DNA of 64,000 nt from Aurantibrevibacter litoralis (GCF_034651555.1 NZ_JAYEEQ010000015.1:1-64000); one strand, 5' to 3'; positions 18,478 to 27,306 are shown, counted from the first letter of the stretch. The notes: a model not told the origin generated them from the letters alone. Numbers and translations are program-made.

Positions 18478-19176
18478 TTATAAATGGATGTAGAGCAACC
18501 CCGTTAAAATGGCTATGCCAAAACTTAGCAAGGTTCCAATGAGGATATATTCGGTTAATTTTCTATTGTTACTTTCCTTTAAATCATTGAATCGAAATAC
18601 CGATTTTGCGGTTATTAGAAATCCTACAACTTCCCATCTGTTAAGTATAATAAACACCAAAACGAATAATCGTTCTAAACCACCAATATATTTGCCTGCA
18701 TTGGGTAGTGATTTATGATCAAATTCTATTTTGTCTGACATGGGTTCCAGAATTTTACTCATTAGTATGGCCGCAGGAACTGTTACAAATACTATAGCAG
18801 TGATTAGGTACCAATCTAATCTTTCTATGAGATGGACAAGTGTCTCCTGAAAATTAAAATAATGGGCGCATACAAATAGAACCATACAATGTAGTGCCTG
18901 ATCAACAAAAAAAGGGATTGCCTTTTTCTTTATAAATGGGGTTGCGTACAATTTACCCAAATCTATCCCATAATGTGAGAGCGCAATGATTACTGCTAAT
19001 TTCCATGAATTCCAATCCCACAATAGCATCATGGTTACGGTAAAATGAACGACAATATGAAAATAAAGATATTTGGATTTTATTTTGTTCGCCTCTTTAT
19101 GAATCACCCATTTTGTAGGTTGCAATAGAAAATCCCCCAGTAGATGAGCCAAAAAAAGCTTCGTAAACAATATCAT
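18478..19176 (-). CDS. DUF3307 domain-containing membrane protein
   Basis: A 232-residue integral membrane protein of the DUF3307 family. The N-terminal part (LFLAHLLGDFLLQPTKWVIHK) carries conserved His/Asp in the first helix, and HYGIDLGK follows in a later helix; about six membrane segments are visible. Conserved acidic and His residues in membrane helices recall membrane-embedded metal enzymes, but no activity is established. Its ATG overlaps the SatD stop by 4 bases, so the two are translationally coupled; SatD and DUF3307 are a recurrent pair. Confidence 0.85.
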   Translation of the reverse strand: MILFTKLFLAHLLGDFLLQPTKWVIHKEANKIKSKYLYFHIVVHFTVTMMLLWDWNSWKLAVIIALSHYGIDLGKLYATPFIKKKAIPFFVDQALHCMVLFVCAHYFNFQETLVHLIERLDWYLITAIVFVTVPAAILMSKILEPMSDKIEFDHKSLPNAGKYIGGLERLFVLVFIILNRWEVVGFLITAKSVFRFNDLKESNNRKLTEYILIGTLLSFGIAILTGLLYIHL

Positions 19177-19784
19177 GAAACTTGACTTTTAATGGTTTGC
19201 TTATAATAGTGCAATACTTCTAAGACCAAATCCAATCGTGCTCTTTTTTGTCTCTGACTAACAGCGGATTGCCGAATATGCAACTGTAAGGCAATCTCGT
19301 GTTGAGAGGCTTTAGGATTTTGAAGTGCCAGTGCTATTATTTCAGATGAGACAACCGTCCAATTATCCATAAAATCCAGTGCTAATTTCAACATAAGGTT
19401 CAAGGTATCATCATACACTTTAGAACCGGAAGCGAATGCCAAATTTAGATGTTGCTCTTTTAACGTCTCAAAGACTCTGCCCGATAACTGGTACGCTGAG
19501 CCATTGGATTCACCTATTGTTTTTGCTTTAAAAGTTTCGGTACCCATACCTATACCCATGCGCACATCAAGTCCCTTAATAGATTTTATCAACGCTTTTA
19601 TTATAATAGCAGTTTCTAAAGCACTTTCCGAAAGCGTTTTTAGTTGAAATTCATCGCCTCTGTAAATTTCCCAATCCTCAGGCGATGTGCCTAGCACTGA
19701 AAGATACTTTTTTAACACAGGCATCCATTCAGATCCGGTTGTGCGAACAGAATTTATAATATCGCCTGTAATGATTGCAATCAT
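19173..19784 (-). CDS. SatD family protein with C-terminal helix-turn-helix
   Basis: A 203-residue SatD family protein. The N-terminal part (MIAIITGDIINSVRT, then RGDEFQLK and VRMGIGMGTE) resembles a nucleotidyl-cyclase-like fold, as described for the family; I see no proof of activity. The C-terminal ~45 residues (ASQHEIALQLHIRQSAVSQR) read as a helix-turn-helix, so it probably binds DNA. Direct repeats lie within 60 bases upstream of its ATG and are a natural candidate operator. First gene of the operon with the DUF3307 protein and the hydrolase. Confidence 0.85.
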   Translation of the reverse strand: MIAIITGDIINSVRTTGSEWMPVLKKYLSVLGTSPEDWEIYRGDEFQLKTLSESALETAIIIKALIKSIKGLDVRMGIGMGTETFKAKTIGESNGSAYQLSGRVFETLKEQHLNLAFASGSKVYDDTLNLMLKLALDFMDNWTVVSSEIIALALQNPKASQHEIALQLHIRQSAVSQRQKRARLDLVLEVLHYYKQTIKSQVS

Positions 19785-19788
19785 ACTA

Positions 19789-19850
19789 TATAAGTTAAAA
19801 CGCTAATATATTAAAATATAAGCCAAAACGCTAATATATCGAATTATAAG
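19789..19850. promoter_or_regulatory. 28-base periodic direct repeats upstream of the SatD gene (candidate operator)
   Basis: Two 23-base copies of TATAAG-nn-AAAACGCTAATATAT (19789-19811 and 19817-19839) differ only at the two n positions (TT, CC). A third TATAAG starts at 19845, again 28 bases on, but then decays into A-rich sequence and the dispersed repeat at 19861. The first copy begins 5 bases upstream of the SatD ATG at 19784. Autoregulation by the SatD helix-turn-helix is my inference. Confidence 0.6.
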
Positions 19851-19860
19851 CTTAAAAAAT

Positions 19861-20080
19861 AAAAAATTTCTTGAAACTGACTATCCCCGAGGCAAGCCAT
19901 AGGGGTATACTTCTACTACGCTCAGTACGGGTTTCGCTAGTTTCATTTTGGCCTTTGGGCCAAAAACCGAAATTTTGTATTTCACCTCACCCGGAACTGC
20001 AAAAAGACAGTTCCGACCTCTCCAAAGGAGAGGTAAATAGGAAACCCCGACCCTTGGGTCGGGGAATCTTTAGATTGAAA
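19861..20080 (+). repeat. Structured dispersed repeat, copy 2
   Basis: About 220 bases, roughly 93% identical to copy 1 (2050-2268). Hairpins: TTTTGGCC/GGCCAAAA, GGAACTG/CAGTTCC, CCTCTCC-AAA-GGAGAGG and CCCCGACCC-TT-GGGTCGGGG. Compared with copy 1, both arms change together in the third hairpin (G-C to T-A), and the last stem is longer here. It lies between the SatD operator repeats and the end of the convergent-side gene at 20113. Confidence 0.85.
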
Positions 20081-20112
20081 AACCTAGGCGCACCGAAATT
20101 CATGTTGTACAC

Positions 20113-20565
20113 TTAAAACCAGCGCCGTACTTCGGTAAGATATTTTTGATAAGGTTTACCAAAAAGCTGTATCAAAATCTGTTCTTCCGGAATAATTTGA
20201 AATTTATTCATGTACCCCACAAAACCTGCGAGTATTAGTGAATTAAAAGCATTCCCCAACCAAAGTCCCCAACCTATTAATACAAGTAGCAAAGCTAGAT
20301 ACATAGGATTTCGGGAATACCGGTATACCCCGCGAGTCACCAATTGCGATGTATTTTTTGGCGTGGCAGGATTTATAGTTGTTTTCGCTTTAAAAAATTT
20401 CCAAACTGCCAAAATACCCAGAGTTAACGCCCCAAAAGTAGCGAGATATACTAAAAATAGCCGTCCAAAAAATTCAAAATAACCCACCGGTAAAAAGGTG
20501 GCCAAGGCGTACATAAAAAGTCCAAAAACAAAGGTTACCACAACCGGTGGGATTTTTAACTTCAT
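20113..20565 (-). CDS. Isoprenylcysteine-carboxyl-methyltransferase-like membrane protein
   Basis: A 150-residue membrane protein of the ICMT/phospholipid methyltransferase-like superfamily. Three to four hydrophobic helices are followed by the family signature TRGVYRYSRNPMYLALLLVLIG (the RHPxY-like SAM-binding motif, here YRYSRNPMYL) and a C-terminal segment IIPEEQILIQLFGKPYQKY with the conserved EE. Likely a SAM-dependent methyltransferase at the membrane; substrate unknown. I start at ATG 20565 rather than 20589, because the extra residues (MMCCNPKA) precede the first helix and are not family-like. Confidence 0.82.
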   Translation of the reverse strand: MKLKIPPVVVTFVFGLFMYALATFLPVGYFEFFGRLFLVYLATFGALTLGILAVWKFFKAKTTINPATPKNTSQLVTRGVYRYSRNPMYLALLLVLIGWGLWLGNAFNSLILAGFVGYMNKFQIIPEEQILIQLFGKPYQKYLTEVRRWF

Positions 20566-20595
20566 AGCTTTAGGATTGCAACACATCAAATTTAC

Positions 20596-20603
20596 TACTT
20601 TTG
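20596..20603 (+). promoter_or_regulatory. Possible -7 box for rdgB
   Basis: TACTTTTG fits TAnnTTTG and lies 62 bases before the rdgB ATG; no TTG at proper spacing was confirmed. Confidence 0.35.
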
Positions 20604-20665
20604 AAATTGTCTAAAGAATAACAGCACAAAAGGATTTAAAATCACGCCTTAAAAAGTCGCATTGC

Positions 20666-21241
20666 ATGAAATTAGTATTCGCCACTCACAATCCACATAA
20701 ATTTAGTGAAGTTCAATTAGTGATGCCTCAGGGCATAGACTTACTTTCATTAGATGATATTGGTTGTATTGAAGAAATTCCTGAAACCGGAAAAACCTTA
20801 GAAGCCAATGCGCAGCTGAAAGCGGATTACGTGAGCAAGCATTTTGGTGTTCCTTGTTTTGCCGATGACACCGGGCTTTTGATCGATGCACTTCAGGGTG
20901 CACCAGGCGTGTATTCGGCTCGTTATGCCGGCCCTACCAAGAACGCACACCTCAATATGGCCAAAGTACTACATGAGATGGAAGGAAAAATGTTGCGATC
21001 GGCCCATTTCAAAACCGTAATTGCTTTAAATTTAGATGGGAAATCTTATTTTTTTGTCGGAGAAGTGCATGGCGAAATCACTACCTCTATTGAAGGTAAC
21101 GGCGGTTTTGGATACGATCCCATATTTAGACCTACCGGATACATGCAGACTTTTGCACAACTCACCACAGTGCAAAAAAATACGATGAGCCACAGAGGAC
21201 AAGCCGTTCGGGAATTAATTACCTTTCTAAACACGCGCTGA
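20666..21241 (+). CDS. rdgB: Non-canonical purine NTP pyrophosphatase (XTP/dITP diphosphatase)
   Basis: A 191-residue RdgB/HAM1 enzyme that hydrolyses dITP, XTP and similar nucleotides to keep them out of DNA. The signature segments are all there: N-terminal FATHNPHKFSEV, FADDTGLLIDAL (with the catalytic Asp), GVYSARYAGP, GFGYDPIFRP and MSHRGQAVREL. Length is typical. It is transcribed away from the preceding membrane protein gene and lies upstream of the DEAD-box helicase with a 194-base gap. Confidence 0.97.
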   Translation: MKLVFATHNPHKFSEVQLVMPQGIDLLSLDDIGCIEEIPETGKTLEANAQLKADYVSKHFGVPCFADDTGLLIDALQGAPGVYSARYAGPTKNAHLNMAKVLHEMEGKMLRSAHFKTVIALNLDGKSYFFVGEVHGEITTSIEGNGGFGYDPIFRPTGYMQTFAQLTTVQKNTMSHRGQAVRELITFLNTR

Positions 21242-21317
21242 AAACCGCCTATTACATGAACAAAGAAACGCTTAAAAAGTATTTCTACAAATCTGGTGTT
21301 AAATAGATTAATAGCTG

Positions 21318-21325
21318 TACCTTTG
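21318..21325 (+). promoter_or_regulatory. -7 box of the DEAD-box helicase gene
   Basis: TACCTTTG fits TAnnTTTG. From here to the ATG at 21436 the leader would be about 100 bases, which is long for this genome; long leaders are common in front of cold-responsive RNA helicase genes, but no structure was recognised. Confidence 0.4.
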
Positions 21326-21435
21326 CAGCTTCAAAAATAACGCCGCTGGTATAGCATGTGTTGCTCGGAGTGTAATAGGGTATTACAAGGATCGCTCAAT
21401 GCAACATACATATTTGCGATTAAGTAAACCATATT

Positions 21436-23235
21436 ATGACAAATTTCCAAGACTTAGGATTAAAACAATCCTTATTAAATGCTATTACTGATTTAGGTTT
21501 TGAAACCCCTTCAGAAGTACAAGAAAAAGCGATTCCCTTATTACTAGAAGGAGAAAATGACCTTGTTGCACTTGCGCAAACAGGAACCGGAAAAACAGCT
21601 GCTTTCGGCTTCCCGCTTATTCAAAAGATTGATAGCGACAGCCGAACCACCCAAGGGCTTATACTTTCTCCGACAAGAGAATTATGCCTTCAAATTACCA
21701 ATGAAATACAATTGTATGCCAAATATGAAAAAGGCCTTAATGTAGTGGCCATTTATGGAGGCGCAAGCATTACAGATCAAGCCAGGCAGATAAAAAGAGG
21801 CGCACAGATTGTTGTGGCAACCCCGGGGCGTATGAAAGACATGATAGGGCGTGGTTTGGTTGATATTTCAAAAATAGATTATTGCATTTTAGATGAAGCC
21901 GATGAAATGCTCAACATGGGCTTTTATGAAGATATTCAAGATATTTTATCGAATACCCCAAAAGAAAAATCGACCTGGTTATTTTCTGCAACCATGCCCA
22001 AGGAGGTATCTATCATTGCTAAAAAATTCATGCATCACCCCCAAGAAATTACGGTGGGTGTAAAAAATTCCGGCGTTTCTACGGTGCGCCATGAGTATTA
22101 TATAGCCGGAGGAAGAGATCGTTATCAAGTATTGAAACGATTGGCTGATGCCAATCCTGATATTTTTTCCGTTATTTTTTGCCGTACTAAAAGAGATACC
22201 CAAAAAGTAGCCGAAAGTTTACTAGAAGATGGCTACAATGCGGGTGCTTTGCATGGCGATCTAAGTCAAAACCAACGAGATTTGGTTATGAACGCTTTCC
22301 GAAAAAAACAAGTCCGCATGCTAGTGGCAACAGATGTTGCGGCAAGAGGCATTGATGTGGATGACATAACGCATGTTATCAACTATCAGTTACCCGATGA
22401 AATAGAAACGTATACCCACCGAAGCGGTCGTACCGGAAGGGCAGGAAAATCGGGTATTTCCATGGTGATTGTCACCCGAAGTGAACTTAGAAAAATAAAA
22501 TCTATAGAAGGTAAAATAAAGCAAGATTTTATACCTAAAAAGATTCCGACCGGAATGGAAATTTGCGAAATACAACTCTATTCTTTGGCCAGCAAAATAA
22601 AAGACACCGAAATAAACAAGGATATCGACAATTACCTACCCGCCATTAATGATGTGTTTCAAGGCATTGACCGGGAAGAATTGATAAAAAAAATCGTTTC
22701 CGTAGAATTTAGCCGATTCTATAATTATTACAACCGAACCAAAGATTTGAATACCGCTTCTTTTGAAGTCTCAGAAGATGGAGGTCGAAAAAGAAGAAGT
22801 CGGGACCAAGACACCGATATGCCTACCAACGGCTCCGTGCGCTATTTCATCAATGTAGGAGAAAAGGATGGGTACGATTGGATGTCCTTGAAAGATTTTT
22901 TAAGAGACACGGTAAATCTTGGCAAAGAAGATGTGTATAAGGTCGATGTAAAGGAAAGTTTTTCCTTTTTTAATACGGACGCTTCCGTTACGGAAGCTGT
23001 GCTTAAAACGTTTACCGAATTTAAAGTAGATGGTCGCTTCGTTAATGTTGAAGTATCTAAAAACCCAAATGACGGACGGCGTAGTGGTGGTGGTGAACGT
23101 AATCGATTTAAAGAGAAAAGTGGCCGTCGCGATCGCGATAAAGGAAAACGACGCGAAGGAGGCTCCGGTTCTTTTAGAAGCGGTTCAGAAACGGCAGGCA
23201 AACGCAGATCTAAAAGAAGAAGCGATTCATTTTAG
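21436..23235 (+). CDS. DEAD-box ATP-dependent RNA helicase with DbpA-type RNA-binding domain
   Basis: A 599-residue RNA helicase of the DeaD/CsdA type, used in ribosome assembly and RNA unwinding. Motifs: Q motif near residues 4-33, Walker A AQTGTGKT at 47-54, PTREL at 79-83, DEAD at 153-156, SAT (LFSATMP), and motif VI HRSGRTGRAG. A DbpA-like RNA-binding domain lies at about 470-545 (RYFINVGEKDG...), and the last ~45 residues are very rich in Arg, Lys, Gly and Ser, as in other flexible RNA-binding tails. Alone on its transcript as far as I can see. Confidence 0.95.
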   Translation: MTNFQDLGLKQSLLNAITDLGFETPSEVQEKAIPLLLEGENDLVALAQTGTGKTAAFGFPLIQKIDSDSRTTQGLILSPTRELCLQITNEIQLYAKYEKGLNVVAIYGGASITDQARQIKRGAQIVVATPGRMKDMIGRGLVDISKIDYCILDEADEMLNMGFYEDIQDILSNTPKEKSTWLFSATMPKEVSIIAKKFMHHPQEITVGVKNSGVSTVRHEYYIAGGRDRYQVLKRLADANPDIFSVIFCRTKRDTQKVAESLLEDGYNAGALHGDLSQNQRDLVMNAFRKKQVRMLVATDVAARGIDVDDITHVINYQLPDEIETYTHRSGRTGRAGKSGISMVIVTRSELRKIKSIEGKIKQDFIPKKIPTGMEICEIQLYSLASKIKDTEINKDIDNYLPAINDVFQGIDREELIKKIVSVEFSRFYNYYNRTKDLNTASFEVSEDGGRKRRSRDQDTDMPTNGSVRYFINVGEKDGYDWMSLKDFLRDTVNLGKEDVYKVDVKESFSFFNTDASVTEAVLKTFTEFKVDGRFVNVEVSKNPNDGRRSGGGERNRFKEKSGRRDRDKGKRREGGSGSFRSGSETAGKRRSKRRSDSF

Positions 23236-23309
23236 TTAATTGTCTATTAAAAATTTGTGCTCCTACCGCTTTTTGTTTTGTTTCGTAGGTTGAAACAGAA
23301 ATAGGGTTG

Positions 23310-24089
23310 ATGAATAAATTACTACTCGCGCTAATTATCCTTTTTAATGTGCCTATTTTGGCTCAGGATAACGAAAACAAACAGGATGGTAGTGCCTTTA
23401 GTGCAGTGGTGGTTAATGCCCAAAGCGATGCTCCCATGGAGAGTGTACACGTGGTAAACCTCAACAAAGTAATTGGCACCATTACCAACGAAAAAGGAGA
23501 ATTTGAAATTACAGCTTCTGTAAACGACACCATTTTTTTTTCCTATCTGGGCTTTAAATCTCAAAAAATCAGAGTTACGAACGATATGTTTCGGTTTAAA
23601 GACACCAAAATAGCCTTAACGGAATTGGCCTATGCCTTAGAGGAAGTTATCGTAAAACCTTTTAACCTTACCGGGTATTTGGAAATCGACGTAAAGAATC
23701 TGCCTGTAAATAACGCGTATCAATACAGCATCTCCGGATTGTCTGTAGGCTACGAAAGTGGAGCTAAAAACCCTAGCGCCGTAACCAAAGTTTTAGGTGC
23801 CATTCTTAATCCGGCCGATTTGTTGCGCAATCTATTTGGCAAAAAACCCAATCAGATGCGAAAGCTTCGACAAATGAAAGAGGATGACGAAATCCGGAAT
23901 CTTTTGGCATCTAAGTTTGATCGCGAAACGCTTACCGAACTATTACAAATCGAAAAAGCCGATATCGATGATATCCTAAGCAATTGTAATTATTCCAAAT
24001 CTTTTATGACTACGGCCAATGATCTTCAAATTCTGGATGCAATTAGCAATTGCTATGAAGAATTTAGAGTATTGAACAGAAAAAAATAA
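23310..24089 (+). CDS. CarboxypepD_reg-like domain exported protein
   Basis: A 259-residue exported protein: signal peptide (about 1-19, LLLALIILFNVPILAQ) followed by a carboxypeptidase-regulatory-like beta-sandwich (about 32-115, with NAQSDAPMESVHVVNLNK, NEKGEFEI and DTIFFSYLGFKSQKI). The rest (about 120-259) is charged and helical and has no motif I recognise. Such proteins are common in Bacteroidota, often at the surface; function unknown. I start at ATG 23310; a TTG at 23307 directly before it is also possible. Confidence 0.8.
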   Translation: MNKLLLALIILFNVPILAQDNENKQDGSAFSAVVVNAQSDAPMESVHVVNLNKVIGTITNEKGEFEITASVNDTIFFSYLGFKSQKIRVTNDMFRFKDTKIALTELAYALEEVIVKPFNLTGYLEIDVKNLPVNNAYQYSISGLSVGYESGAKNPSAVTKVLGAILNPADLLRNLFGKKPNQMRKLRQMKEDDEIRNLLASKFDRETLTELLQIEKADIDDILSNCNYSKSFMTTANDLQILDAISNCYEEFRVLNRKK

Positions 24090-24138
24090 ATTTTATTCTT
24101 TCGGCTTCATTTTATAGCTTTATCCCAAAGATATAAAA

Positions 24139-25836
24139 ATGAAAAAACGGCTGTTTGTACTTTCAATTGCGATTCTTCTTTTTTCTTGTACTTTTGAAAA
24201 AAAGCAAAATCCGGAGAATAGAACCGTAGTTGCCGAAAAAGACAGCGTTATCATTCCAAAGAAACAAGCTCCTTTTTATTGGGAATCCGCTAATGTGTAT
24301 TTCCTGCTTACCGACCGCTTCAACAATGGAAAGCCGGAAAATGACATCAATTTTAAAAGAACAGATACTACCGGGGTTCTCAGAGGTTTTATGGGCGGCG
24401 ATATTGCAGGAATCACCCATAAAATAGAGCAAGGTTACTTTTCTAACCTTGGCATTAACGCCATCTGGTTTACCCCTGTGGTAGAGCAAATTCACGGAGG
24501 CACCGACGAAGGGGAAGGCAAAACCTATGGCTATCATGGGTATTGGACTAAAGATTGGACCTCATTAGACCCCAACTTTGGAACCCGAAAAGAACTAGAA
24601 CGTCTGGTGAAAACCGCTCATGAAAATGGGATTCGTATTTTATTGGATGTGGTGCTTAACCATACAGGCCCCGTAACCGAACTAGATCCTATATGGCCGG
24701 AACAATGGGTGCGTAATGGCCCTACTTGCGAATTTAACAACTACGAAAATACCGTGCGATGCAATTTGGTTGAAAACCTTCCTGATATTCTTACAGAAAA
24801 TGATACCAATGTAGAACTTCCTGATGCGCTTTTAGCGAAATGGAAAGAAGAAGGGCGTCTAAGCAATGAGTTGGATGAACTTCAGCTATTTTTTGATCGC
24901 ACAGGATATCCTAGAGCACCGCGATATTACATCATTAAATGGCTCACAGACTATATTAACGATTTAGGTATTGATGGTTTTAGGGTAGATACGGTGAAGC
25001 ACGTAGATGAGCACGTATGGAGCGACCTTCAAAAGGAAGCCTCATATGCCTTTGAAACCTGGAAGAAGAAACACCCGCAAGAAGTACTAGACGACACCCC
25101 ATTTTTTATGGTGGGTGAAGTGTATGGTTATGGCATTTCGGGGCTACGAAACTTCGATTTTGGCGATAAAAAAGTAGACTATTTTAGTCACGGTTTTCAT
25201 AGCTTAATTAATTTTGAACTCAAAAACGATGCGCTAAACGATTACGAAACCATTTTTAAAAAATACAGCACAATCTTGCACAACCAACTCAGCGGGAAAA
25301 GCGTACTTAATTACCTCACCTCTCATGACGACCAAGCCCCGTTTGACAAGGAACGGCAGAAAAGCAGGTATGCTGCCAATGTCTTGCTCTTAACCCCCGG
25401 AGTTGCACAAGTATATTACGGAGATGAAACCGATAGAAAACTGGTTATTGATGGTGCGGAAGGCGACGCCACATTGCGTTCTTTTATGAATTGGGAAGAT
25501 TTAGATACCGTTCCTAGTGTGCAACAAACCTTAAAGCACTGGCAAAAGTTAGGGAAATTTAGAAGGGATCATCCTGCTATAGGTGCCGGCATACATTCTA
25601 AATTAGCTTCAAAGCCCTATGTTTTCAGCAGATCGTTTACCGATGGGGATTACAAAGACAAAGTTGTTGTAGGCTTAAACCTGCCCAAAGGAAAAAAATA
25701 TCTTTGGGTAAAAGGATTCTTTGGCGATGGCACCAAACTGTATGACACGTACTCGGACACTGAAGTAGAAGTAGCTAATGGACAAGTTATTTTAGAAAAC
25801 GATTTCGATATTGCATTGTTGGAGGTGGCACAATAA
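24139..25836 (+). CDS. Alpha-amylase family glycoside hydrolase (GH13), lipoprotein
   Basis: A 565-residue GH13 enzyme acting on alpha-glucans. A lipoprotein signal (LSIAILLFSC, Cys at about 17) places it on a membrane, facing the periplasm or the surface. The four GH13 regions are visible: DVVLNHTG, GFRVDTVKHV (nucleophile Asp), VGEVYG (acid/base Glu) and TSHDDQ (third catalytic Asp). A C-terminal beta domain follows from about residue 480. No other starch genes or SusCD pair are adjacent, so it may be a lone maltodextrin-processing enzyme. Substrate preference cannot be read from sequence. Confidence 0.93.
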   Translation: MKKRLFVLSIAILLFSCTFEKKQNPENRTVVAEKDSVIIPKKQAPFYWESANVYFLLTDRFNNGKPENDINFKRTDTTGVLRGFMGGDIAGITHKIEQGYFSNLGINAIWFTPVVEQIHGGTDEGEGKTYGYHGYWTKDWTSLDPNFGTRKELERLVKTAHENGIRILLDVVLNHTGPVTELDPIWPEQWVRNGPTCEFNNYENTVRCNLVENLPDILTENDTNVELPDALLAKWKEEGRLSNELDELQLFFDRTGYPRAPRYYIIKWLTDYINDLGIDGFRVDTVKHVDEHVWSDLQKEASYAFETWKKKHPQEVLDDTPFFMVGEVYGYGISGLRNFDFGDKKVDYFSHGFHSLINFELKNDALNDYETIFKKYSTILHNQLSGKSVLNYLTSHDDQAPFDKERQKSRYAANVLLLTPGVAQVYYGDETDRKLVIDGAEGDATLRSFMNWEDLDTVPSVQQTLKHWQKLGKFRRDHPAIGAGIHSKLASKPYVFSRSFTDGDYKDKVVVGLNLPKGKKYLWVKGFFGDGTKLYDTYSDTEVEVANGQVILENDFDIALLEVAQ

Positions 25837-25840
25837 GATA

Positions 25841-25860
25841 CTGTAAATTTCGATTTACAG
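25841..25860 (+). terminator. Possible terminator between the amylase and trmH genes
   Basis: CTGTAAAT-TTCG-ATTTACAG is a perfect 8-pair hairpin with a TTCG tetraloop, followed on the plus strand by CTGCGTTTTTTG. The T run starts 5 bases after the stem, so it is weaker than a classical terminator. It overlaps the last codons of trmH. Confidence 0.4.
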
Positions 25861-26523
25861 CTGCGTTTTTTGAAGCAAATAATACCGTTCCAAAATACCG
25901 TCGATACTGGAAATGGACTTTTTCATCCACTGAAGTTCCACGGCCATTTTCTCATCGGCAGATAACTGCCATGGCACATTCAGGATTTTGAGTTTGGTAG
26001 TAAGGATTTGTAGGATAATAGCTGCCGACACTGAAATATTCAAGCTTTCGGTAAACCCAACCATCGGGATTTTTAGAAATCCATCCGCATGTTCCAAAAC
26101 TTCAGGACTTAGTCCATTGACTTCCGACCCGAAAAAAAGAGCCACTTTGGTATCCAATTCAAAATCAGGAAGCAGACAGGAATGATCATGTGGTGTGGTG
26201 GCCACGAGCTTGTATCCTTTTGCTCTTAAATGGCCCATACAATCTGCTGCGTTTCCATATCGGTGAATGCCTACCCACTTTTCTGCCCCCATGGCAATGT
26301 TTTTATCTAATCGTTTCCCATATCTGGATGCAATGAGATGAGCTTCTTGAATGCCAAAAACATCGCAACTACGCACTACAGCACTCGTGTTATGCATTTG
26401 GTACACATCCTCTAACGCCACCGTAATATACTTGGTACGATGCGCTAACACGCTCTGAAACCGTGCGCTGCGTTCCTGACTTATAAATGTTTTCAGGTAT
26501 TGAAAAAGCATAGCATCTACCAT
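25855..26523 (-). CDS. trmH: tRNA (guanosine-2'-O)-methyltransferase, TrmH family
   Basis: A 222-residue SPOUT methyltransferase that most resembles TrmH, which 2'-O-methylates G18 of tRNA. The three family motifs are clear: VALEDVYQMHNTSAVVRSCD (motif 1 with the catalytic Arg), FFGSEVNGLSPEVL (motif 2) and IPMVGFTESLNISVSAAIIL (motif 3 with the SLNxSVAxA pattern). I start at ATG 26523; the frame stays open to 26604, but that extension would overlap the divergent sirtuin gene and lacks similarity. Confidence 0.88.
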   Translation of the reverse strand: MVDAMLFQYLKTFISQERSARFQSVLAHRTKYITVALEDVYQMHNTSAVVRSCDVFGIQEAHLIASRYGKRLDKNIAMGAEKWVGIHRYGNAADCMGHLRAKGYKLVATTPHDHSCLLPDFELDTKVALFFGSEVNGLSPEVLEHADGFLKIPMVGFTESLNISVSAAIILQILTTKLKILNVPWQLSADEKMAVELQWMKKSISSIDGILERYYLLQKTQL

Positions 26524-26578
26524 CAATCGAAGATACAAAAAAGTAAAAAATGTATCTTTAGATTTAATTTGATGTGGT

Positions 26579-27274
26579 ATGAAAGAAAAAATTGTGGTAC
26601 TCACAGGTGCCGGAATAAGTGCCGAAAGCGGCCTAAAAACATTTCGAGACGCAGATGGATTGTGGGAGGGGCACGATGTTATGGAGGTGGCCTCAATTCA
26701 GGGCTTTATAAAAAATCCTGAGCTGGTCTTAGATTTTTACAATCAAAGAAGGCAGCAATTACAATATGTACTGCCCAACAAAGCCCATAAGGCTTTGGCA
26801 GATTTAGAAACTTATTTTGATGTGTCTATTATCACCCAAAATGTAGATGATCTTCATGAGCGGGCGGGAAGCACTAACGTACTTCATTTGCACGGAGAAT
26901 TACTAAAGGTGCGGAGTACAAGAGATGCATCGTGGATTCAATCGTGGAACACGGATCTTCATGTAGGACAAACATGTCCGAAAGGGCATCAGTTACGACC
27001 CCATATTGTGTGGTTTGGAGAGGAAGTACCGGAATTAGAAAATGCCATTCAGCTCACACAAACCGCAAAATACCTCCTTATCATCGGAACATCTATGCAG
27101 GTGTATCCTGCTGCCAGCCTCATTCATTATACCCGTCATGGAATCCCTATTTATGTAATAGATCCAAAACCTGTGGTTGATGCCAACGCTTTTAAAAATT
27201 TGACGGTCTTTTCAACAACGGCAGTAGAAGGTGTTCCGAAGTTAGCTGCACAACTCATATCTTCGGTTAATTGA
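26579..27274 (+). CDS. NAD-dependent protein deacylase (sirtuin, CobB-like class)
   Basis: A 231-residue sirtuin that removes acyl groups from lysines using NAD. Visible: GAGISAESGLKTFRD (NAD binding), TQNVDDLHERAGS, catalytic His in HLHGELLK, and HIVWFGE. The YxxR pair in DFYNQRRQQL marks the class that also removes succinyl and malonyl groups. The small zinc domain is reduced: only one Cys (TCPKGH) remains where CobB has four, so zinc is probably not bound there. Divergent from trmH with a 55-base gap. Confidence 0.92.
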   Translation: MKEKIVVLTGAGISAESGLKTFRDADGLWEGHDVMEVASIQGFIKNPELVLDFYNQRRQQLQYVLPNKAHKALADLETYFDVSIITQNVDDLHERAGSTNVLHLHGELLKVRSTRDASWIQSWNTDLHVGQTCPKGHQLRPHIVWFGEEVPELENAIQLTQTAKYLLIIGTSMQVYPAASLIHYTRHGIPIYVIDPKPVVDANAFKNLTVFSTTAVEGVPKLAAQLISSVN

Positions 27275-27306
27275 TTTGCCGACTTTCAAACTCCTTTTCT
27301 TATCGT

